Shown here in pieces: positions 33,183 through 38,460 of a stretch of DNA of 38,460 nt; position 1 is the stretch's first letter; each line of letters starts with the position of its first letter. The stretch spans positions 1 through 38,460 of the forward strand of contig SBGR01000062.1 in NCBI GenBank assembly GCA_006226545.1, given 5' to 3'. Under the pieces are notes generated by a model that was given only the letters and a program-made list of their open reading frames with translations, was not told where the DNA came from and ran no database searches. The stretch comes from Bacteroidota bacterium. GTDB taxonomy: Bacteria; Bacteroidota; Bacteroidia; UBA8524. The position numbers and the translations under genes are program-made.

Positions 33183-35774
33183 ATGGCAAAAGGTAACCGA
33201 CTTAGACAACAAGATACTGGCGACTTCATTCCGGAAACGGAAAAGGAGGAAAAAGACATCGCCCAGAAGGCGCCGATAAAAGAGATTCTGCTTTTACGCG
33301 ACGAGAGATCTAGAAAGATTGTAGGACTGCTTTTGAGCTTCGGCTCTATCGCGCTTTTACTCGCTTTCATTTCTTACTTATTCACTTGGAAGACAGATCA
33401 GAATGTGGTGGTCGACTCATCGTGGTCGGCGTATTTTGAGAGCAATCCTGATATCGCTAAAAACTGGTTGGGTTTATTGGGGGCAAAACTGGCTCACCTG
33501 TTCATTCACCGCTGGTTTGGTATCGGTAGCTTTGCTTTTATTCTCATTTTCTTTGTGGTGGGTTTCCGACTCCTAGTCAATGTGACACTTTTGCCAATTA
33601 GTCGCATGCTACGCTACTCTTTCTTTAGCGTAATCTGGGTATCGCTTACCATGGGCTATATCTTCAGTTCCTCGTTTCACTTTTTAGGAGGTGCTTTCGG
33701 TTACCATATTAACCAATGGATGCGTGGCTTATTGGGCTATGCCGGAACCGGTATGTTTTTGATTCTGTACCTGTTGGTGTTTTTGGTGGTGGTGTTTAAT
33801 ATCAACTTTATCAATGCCAAGTTGAGAAACTGGCTTCAAGGCAAAAGAGAGGTGGCACCTAGCGAAGAGTTGAATGTTGGAGAGCCTATTTTAGAGGAAA
33901 CTCCGCTAGCAGAAACCGAGCTGGAAGAGAAGCAGGAAGAAGAAGTGAACGAGGAGGAACTAGACCTCGATATCAATGCTATGGAATTGCAGGTGCGTGA
34001 AGAACCTGAGCCGGAGGCCATGCCTGAGCCGGTGATGGAAGTGCCTGCGGAGGAAGAGGTTTCGCTAGAGGAAACACCTGTAGAAGAAGAGCCTACTACG
34101 GAAATTGTGCTGGATACCGCCGTGCCTGCTGCTGTTGTAGAACCTGAATTGCCGGCCGATGGCGAGTTGAAGTTGGAAGTGATTGAGGTGCCTGAAGAAG
34201 AGGAGACTCCCGAAGAAGCACCAAAGGCAGAGGAAAGAACACATTTCGGTTTGGATACTGAATTTGATCCACGTTTGGAGCTCAGTGGCTATAAATTGCC
34301 AACGCTCGATTTGCTCAAAGACTACGGCACAGCCAAGGCAGAGGTGGATACCGTGGAGTTGGAGAACAACAAAAACCTTATCGTTGAAACCCTTAAGAAC
34401 TACAATATTGCCATCGCTCAAATCAAAGCGGCGGTTGGTCCTACGGTAACCTTATACGAAATTGTGCCTGAAGCCGGAGTACGTATTTCCAAGATCAAAA
34501 ACTTGGAAGACGATATCGCCTTGAGCTTGGCCGCCTTAGGTATCCGTATCATTGCGCCAATTCCGGGAAGAGGAACCATCGGTATTGAAGTGCCAAATAC
34601 CAAACCTGAGATGGTGCCAATGCGCGGCGTAATTGGAAGCAGTAAGTTCCAGAATACCGATATGGATTTACCTATTTGTTTGGGTAAAACCATTTCGAAT
34701 GAAATCTACATCACCGATTTAACCAAGATGCCACACTTGCTGATGGCCGGTGCTACCGGACAGGGTAAGTCGGTTGGTATCAACGCGCTTTTGGTGTCAT
34801 TGCTTTACAAAAAGCACCCGGCTGAAGTGAAGTTCGTCTTGGTCGATCCGAAGAAGGTGGAATTAACGCTTTACAAACACATTGAAAGGCATTTCTTAGC
34901 GAAGCTGCCTGGCGATGGTGAAGCGATTATTACCGATACAAAATTGGTAACCAATACCCTGAATTCACTTTGTGTGGAGATGGATGCTCGCTACGACTTA
35001 CTCAAAGATGCAGGGGTAAGGAACATCAAAGAATACAATGCGAAGTTCTTAAAACGCAAGTTGCTTCCTACCGAAGGGCATAAATACCTGCCTTATATCG
35101 TGGTGGTTATTGATGAGTTGGCTGATTTGATGATGACGGCCGGAAAAGAAGTGGAATACCCAATCGGGCGTCTTGCTCAGTTGGCGCGTGCCATCGGTAT
35201 TCACTTGATTTTGGCTACTCAACGTCCGTCGGTTAACGTAATTACCGGTACCATCAAGGCTAACTTCCCGGGCAGGATCGCTTTCCGTGTTACCTCTAAA
35301 ATTGATAGCCGCACCATCCTCGATGGCAACGGAGCAGATCAGTTGATCGGTAAAGGAGATATGCTTTTCAGTAATGGAAGTGAGATTATCCGATTGCAGT
35401 GTCCGTTTGTGGATACGCCGGAGGTGGAGGAGATTACTGAGTTTATCGGTAATCAGCGTGGATATGGCAGTGCTTTCTTATTGCCTGAGATTCAAGAAGA
35501 GGGTGGCGATAGCAGCGGACACGAAGCTTTTGATCCGAACGATAGAGATGTACTCTTTGAAGATGCCGCCCGCATTGTGGTGCAAACACAGCAAGGTTCA
35601 ACTTCCATGTTGCAGCGTAGGCTGAAATTGGGATACAATAGAGCAGGCCGTTTAATTGACCAATTGGAGCAGGCTGGCATCGTTGGAGCATTTGAAGGAA
35701 GCAAGGCGAGAGAGGTAAAAGTTAGGGATGAACTCGAGCTGGAACAGCTTTTGAATAACATAAACGAAAATTAA
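33183..35774 (+). CDS. ftsK: DNA translocase FtsK
   Basis: Membrane-anchored DNA pump that clears the chromosome terminus from the septum and aids dimer resolution. The 863-residue protein has four N-terminal membrane segments (~50-220), then an acidic Glu/Pro-rich linker (~225-355), and the motor. Walker A is GATGQGKS at 523-530, Walker B is VVVIDELADL, and ATQRPSVNVITG follows. The C-terminal winged-helix gamma domain (~795-850: ARIVVQTQQGSTSMLQRRLKLGYNRAGRLIDQLE) would read KOPS-like polar sequences. The linker is shorter than in E. coli. lolA follows after 31 bases, a common Bacteroidota neighbour. Confidence 0.97.
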   Translation: MAKGNRLRQQDTGDFIPETEKEEKDIAQKAPIKEILLLRDERSRKIVGLLLSFGSIALLLAFISYLFTWKTDQNVVVDSSWSAYFESNPDIAKNWLGLLGAKLAHLFIHRWFGIGSFAFILIFFVVGFRLLVNVTLLPISRMLRYSFFSVIWVSLTMGYIFSSSFHFLGGAFGYHINQWMRGLLGYAGTGMFLILYLLVFLVVVFNINFINAKLRNWLQGKREVAPSEELNVGEPILEETPLAETELEEKQEEEVNEEELDLDINAMELQVREEPEPEAMPEPVMEVPAEEEVSLEETPVEEEPTTEIVLDTAVPAAVVEPELPADGELKLEVIEVPEEEETPEEAPKAEERTHFGLDTEFDPRLELSGYKLPTLDLLKDYGTAKAEVDTVELENNKNLIVETLKNYNIAIAQIKAAVGPTVTLYEIVPEAGVRISKIKNLEDDIALSLAALGIRIIAPIPGRGTIGIEVPNTKPEMVPMRGVIGSSKFQNTDMDLPICLGKTISNEIYITDLTKMPHLLMAGATGQGKSVGINALLVSLLYKKHPAEVKFVLVDPKKVELTLYKHIERHFLAKLPGDGEAIITDTKLVTNTLNSLCVEMDARYDLLKDAGVRNIKEYNAKFLKRKLLPTEGHKYLPYIVVVIDELADLMMTAGKEVEYPIGRLAQLARAIGIHLILATQRPSVNVITGTIKANFPGRIAFRVTSKIDSRTILDGNGADQLIGKGDMLFSNGSEIIRLQCPFVDTPEVEEITEFIGNQRGYGSAFLLPEIQEEGGDSSGHEAFDPNDRDVLFEDAARIVVQTQQGSTSMLQRRLKLGYNRAGRLIDQLEQAGIVGAFEGSKAREVKVRDELELEQLLNNINEN

Positions 35775-35805
35775 ACTATACTCGAAGTAAATTATCATAC
35801 TCAAC

Positions 35806-36447
35806 ATGTTACGAACCATTATACTTTCACTTTCGCTCATCTGTCTTGCACCAGTTGCACAAGGACAGGCTAATGTGCGCAAAGCGAAGAAGATTTTAAA
35901 TCAAGTTAGCAAACACTATAAAGGTCTGAAGACATTAAAAGCGACCTTTGACTTGACCATTACCGATCCGAATGCGAAAAAGCCGGTGAAGAAAGAAGGT
36001 ACCTTATTTTTAAAAGGGAAGAAGTACCGCATTGAAACAGATGAGACTGATATCATCTGCGATTCTAAAACACGTTGGATCCACTTTAAGAAATCCAAAG
36101 AAGTACAAATCGACAATTACCGTCCGGAAGACGAAGAGATTTCACCTAACAACATGTTTACCATCTATGAAAGTGGATTCAAATACCTTTGGGTAGAATC
36201 CAAAACCTTTAATGGTAAGACCGCTGATGTTATTGAGTTGGTTCCAAAGACTGATGTAGAGATGAAGGAATACACGAAGATCAAGCTCTACGTGAATGCA
36301 AAACAGATTATCGGATATGAGATTTTTATGCGTGGAGGAAGCAAGACATTGTGTACAGTTAAAACTCAAGTAGACAACTTGGAAATTCCTGATAAGACTT
36401 TCACCTATACAAAAATTGCAGGGGTAAAAGAGATCGACCTTCGTTAA
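35806..36447 (+). CDS. lolA: LolA-like outer-membrane lipoprotein carrier
   Basis: Periplasmic chaperone that carries lipoproteins to the outer membrane. The 213-residue product has a signal peptide (MLRTIILSLSLICLAPVAQGQ) and the LolA half-barrel pattern: LNQVSKHYKGLKTLKATFDLTI at the N-terminus, then GTLFLKGKKYRIET, an aromatic/charged core, and a C-terminal TFTYTKIAGVKEIDLR. It follows ftsK by 31 bases with no terminator between, so they may be co-transcribed. A bidirectional terminator follows. LolB was not seen, as expected in Bacteroidota. Confidence 0.92.
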   Translation: MLRTIILSLSLICLAPVAQGQANVRKAKKILNQVSKHYKGLKTLKATFDLTITDPNAKKPVKKEGTLFLKGKKYRIETDETDIICDSKTRWIHFKKSKEVQIDNYRPEDEEISPNNMFTIYESGFKYLWVESKTFNGKTADVIELVPKTDVEMKEYTKIKLYVNAKQIIGYEIFMRGGSKTLCTVKTQVDNLEIPDKTFTYTKIAGVKEIDLR

Positions 36448-36463
36448 ATGATTGACTAAGGCA

Positions 36464-36497
36464 TAAAAAAACCGACGTGAAAGCGCCGGTTTTTTTA
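36464..36497. terminator. Bidirectional terminator between lolA and the convergent 36516 gene
   Basis: A run of A's, then ACCGACG pairs with CGCCGGT (one A-C mismatch) around TGAAAG, then a run of T's. A's on the left and T's on the right make it work on both strands. Confidence 0.88.
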
Positions 36498-36515
36498 TTG
36501 TCTTTACTTTATGAA

Positions 36516-36851
36516 TTAAGGCCTGTAAACCGCCTCGTTATTTTTTAGTTGTTGATTGCTTAGGTTGGCTACCAATTGCCATTGTTCACCATCGATGGAG
36601 CTAAACAATTTTCCGTGTAGGTGTTTATAGTACATGCCGTTATCGGCTCTCCAGATATAATTATCACGTTCTACCCATTGGTTATCGGTAGTAAGGAAGA
36701 AGATTTTTCCATCTTCAATTTTAAATCGGGCACTTTCTACCTTATTGTCTTCTGTTCCGGCAGGGTTCAATGCCTGATGAGAAGTCTCGAGGTATACTTG
36801 CAAGCTCAAGGCGCAAATCGCTACGATACCCAGGTATAGGATTGGTTTCAT
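36516..36851 (-). CDS. Unrecognised membrane-anchored or secreted protein
   Basis: The 111-residue product begins MKPILYLGIVAICALSLQVYLETS, a signal anchor or signal peptide, followed by a short beta-rich domain with repeated Trp (DNQWVERDNYIWRADNGMYYKHLHG; SSIDGEQWQLV). No family recognised. It has one of the better promoters of the window: TTG, 19 bases, TAATATTG upstream (36899-36928). It ends at the bidirectional terminator shared with lolA, so it is a single-gene unit. Confidence 0.7.
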   Translation of the reverse strand: MKPILYLGIVAICALSLQVYLETSHQALNPAGTEDNKVESARFKIEDGKIFFLTTDNQWVERDNYIWRADNGMYYKHLHGKLFSSIDGEQWQLVANLSNQQLKNNEAVYRP

Positions 36852-36898
36852 TGTTTTGTTTTGGGGCTATGGATTGCTTTTGCAAGCTAACCCATTTG

Positions 36899-36928
36899 CA
36901 ATATTATCGAATTGATTTGTAAAAACAA
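36899..36928 (-). promoter_or_regulatory. Promoter with -33 TTG and -7 TAATATTG
   Basis: On the minus strand TTG (36928-36926) is followed by exactly 19 bases and TAATATTG (36906-36899), the Bacteroidota primary sigma layout with one mismatch in the -7 box. The start codon is 47 bases further at 36851. Confidence 0.6.
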
Positions 36929-37000
36929 GCAACAATCTTCATTTGGGCTATTCAGTATGTGAATGGCCTTTCCAACCTGATGAGTGGTTAATTAGCTTGA

Positions 37001-37891
37001 CTAGATAGTAGCAACTACAACCATCTTTTCGAGCGTAGGAGATTCTGCTCCTCCGGCTTTTTCTACTGTGATGGCAAAGGCTTGAGAGGAACTGACATTG
37101 CTCATTTTAAAGGCAATACCTTCCTGGTGGTTTTGAGGAATCAAACCGGCTCCAAGTGGTTTTTCATTATCGATAGCCCACAACTGGTATTGTTCGTCTT
37201 TGCCCAAAGGCGGTAGGTTATTGGCTACCAAGAAAACGTCGCCCTTAGATTTATCCCAGAATACGATAGCCTCTTTGCCTTCATTTTCTGGTGTGCCTTT
37301 GAGGGTGGCGCTTACCAGGTTATCGCGTTCAAAGAAGCTAAAACGATCTTTAAGAATTTTGTATTCTGTAGAGAGGGTGCCGTTTTCATCGCTCAACAAA
37401 TATTTGTCTTGCAGTAAGACCCCAATCTGTTCTTCGGCATTTTGAACATCACTAAAGAACTTCACATTAAAGCCTAGGCTAATAACAAGAAGTGCAACAG
37501 CGGCAGCCGACATGTACTTCCAACGGTTTAGATCTACCACTTTAGCTCCGCCGGAAATCGGAGATTCTGATTGAACAGGTTTTGGTTGTGGTTTCTCTGC
37601 CGGTGTAGTTTTAGGCAATTCGATAGGTTTCTCTGCAGGCGTTTCACTTGCAATAGGTGCTTCTGCAGGATCCTCAATTTTAGCCAATACTTTTTCTTTG
37701 AGCGAAGCAGGAGCTTCTATACTGGATTCAACGGCTAGCATGTCAAGAGCCTCGCAAATTTCATCGTATTCTTTGCGTACGGTCTCATCTTGCGCCATAG
37801 CCTCTTCCACCTGCATCTTTTCTTCCGGAGAGCAGAGGTTTAGAGCATAAAGCTCTAAAAGGCCAGATTGTATGAGATTTCTAGGATTCAA
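37001..37891 (-). CDS. Anti-sigma factor, RskA-type
   Basis: The 296-residue protein has a cytoplasmic N-terminal anti-sigma domain (~1-75: IQSGLLELYALNLCSPEEKMQVEEAM...), a Pro/Glu/Lys-rich linker (~75-120), a single membrane segment (~126-146), a short coiled coil, and the periplasmic RskA C-terminal domain (~195-296: AIVFWDKSKGDVFLVANNLPPLGKDEQYQLWAI...). It lacks the H-x3-C-x2-C zinc motif. Its start lies 11 bases inside the sigma-factor gene, typical of a co-translated pair. It is expected to hold the sigma factor until the periplasmic signal triggers proteolysis; the signal is unknown. Confidence 0.9.
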   Translation of the reverse strand: MNPRNLIQSGLLELYALNLCSPEEKMQVEEAMAQDETVRKEYDEICEALDMLAVESSIEAPASLKEKVLAKIEDPAEAPIASETPAEKPIELPKTTPAEKPQPKPVQSESPISGGAKVVDLNRWKYMSAAAVALLVISLGFNVKFFSDVQNAEEQIGVLLQDKYLLSDENGTLSTEYKILKDRFSFFERDNLVSATLKGTPENEGKEAIVFWDKSKGDVFLVANNLPPLGKDEQYQLWAIDNEKPLGAGLIPQNHQEGIAFKMSNVSSSQAFAITVEKAGGAESPTLEKMVVVATI

Positions 37892-38429
37892 TTTTTACAA
37901 TTTTTCGTAGTTCCAAAATACTGTTACGAATACGGGTCTTCACCGTACCTAACGGGATGCTTAAATGTTCGGCGGCCTCCTCGTGGGTATAGCCTCCGAA
38001 GTAAACCAGTTCAATCAATTGCTGTTGTTCCGGTCTTAAGTGTCGGGTTAGGTTTTTGATACCAATGGTATCAACTTTCTGATTCGTACTTTCTGCTCTG
38101 TCTACCTCATTTACGGAATTTTCCAGAGTTTGGTTTTCGCTTTGGTTGCGGAATGATTTTGAGCGGAGTTCATCAATGGCTCTGTTTCGAGCAATATTGA
38201 TGATCCAAGTGCTAATGCGGGCTTTTGTGGGATCAAAATTTTCCATGTTTTTCCAAACCCGCAGAAACACATCCTGCACTATTTCTTCCACCAATTCGCG
38301 ATTACTTACGATTTTAAGCACCACGCCGTATACCATGCCTGAATAAGCATCGTATAGTTCCGCCAAGGCTTTTTTGTCCCCCTGCCGAATGCGGTCCGTT
38401 ATGCTCAATCCGGGTGTTGCTTCGCTCAT
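37881..38429 (-). CDS. ECF-type RNA polymerase sigma factor (SigK-like)
   Basis: The 182-residue protein has sigma2 (~22-90: YDAYSGMVYGVVLKIVSNRELVEEIVQDVFLRVW, then STWIINIARNRAIDELR) and sigma4 (~130-175: PEQQQLIELVYFGGYTHEEAAEHLSIPLGTVKTRI, the helix-turn-helix that reads the -35 element). A short linker with a Glu/Asn-rich stretch joins them. It is followed by an RskA-type anti-sigma. Only 31 bases upstream are in the window; they contain the 14-base palindrome at 38447-38460. Its target promoters cannot be read here. Confidence 0.95.
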   Translation of the reverse strand: MSEATPGLSITDRIRQGDKKALAELYDAYSGMVYGVVLKIVSNRELVEEIVQDVFLRVWKNMENFDPTKARISTWIINIARNRAIDELRSKSFRNQSENQTLENSVNEVDRAESTNQKVDTIGIKNLTRHLRPEQQQLIELVYFGGYTHEEAAEHLSIPLGTVKTRIRNSILELRKIVKIES

Positions 38430-38446
38430 ATTATGCTTTGGACGAA

Positions 38447-38460
38447 GAGTTCATGAACTC
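38447..38460. promoter_or_regulatory. 14-base perfect palindrome upstream of the sigma-factor gene
   Basis: GAGTTCATGAACTC is its own reverse complement and ends the window, 17 bases before the sigma ATG. It may be a regulator site; it could also be longer, since the window ends within it. Confidence 0.4.

Overview
The window is a stretch of chromosome from a member of the Bacteroidota, most likely Flavobacteriia-like. Evidence: a fragment of a type IX secretion C-terminal sorting domain at the left edge; repeated TAnnTTTG-type -7 promoter boxes 8 to 25 bases before start codons; almost no Shine-Dalgarno sequences; a DUF3098 gene between ftsX and uppP; a TonB-type protein carrying a Bacteroidota-type cysteine-rich N-terminus; and an ECF sigma/RskA-type anti-sigma pair. 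TGA is used as a stop codon, so the code is standard. I cannot place the genus. Most of the window is housekeeping and envelope biogenesis; no rRNA, tRNA, CRISPR array, phage or transposase gene was seen, and no gene-free stretch exceeds 300 bases.

Layout. 1-122: tail of a secreted protein and its terminator. 189-3571: valS and a translationally coupled outer-membrane-type protein. 3660-6521 (minus): leuS. 6618-11057 (plus): a compact run ftsX, DUF3098, uppP, truB, ribF and an M23/LysM peptidase, combining division, undecaprenyl carrier recycling, tRNA modification, flavin synthesis and murein hydrolysis. 11061-13404 (minus): PAP2 phosphatase and a GT39-type glycosyltransferase. 13528-18670 (plus): START-like protein, TPR-like membrane protein, LptF/LptG-type permease, then GT4 and GT2 glycosyltransferases joined by 4-base overlaps. 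18733-20182: an unrecognised barrel-like protein and a lipoprotein. 20290-22490: ribBA and a PanE-like reductase. 22477-25235 (minus): TonB-type protein, lipoprotein, small membrane protein, acyltransferase-3. 25426-26518: prfB, which needs a programmed +1 frameshift. 26779-31397: lipoprotein, GNAT acetyltransferase, three unrecognised membrane proteins, and an erythromycin-esterase-like domain joined to a predicted outer-membrane barrel. 31394-32143 (minus) SDR oxidoreductase diverges from rnz (plus), followed by ftsK and lolA. 36516-38429 (minus): a small membrane-anchored protein and the sigma/anti-sigma pair.

The most unusual observations are: the esterase-like/beta-barrel fusion; two arrays of GTTNAG hexamers bracketing prfB; two -7 boxes on opposite strands that abut exactly between the PAP2 and START genes; a 10-base inverted repeat spanning the ribBA promoter; a 14-base perfect palindrome just upstream of the sigma-factor gene; and a murein peptidase with an intact active site in the same run as ftsX. 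I did not find a clear undescribed multi-gene system; the fusion protein is the best single candidate for new biology.
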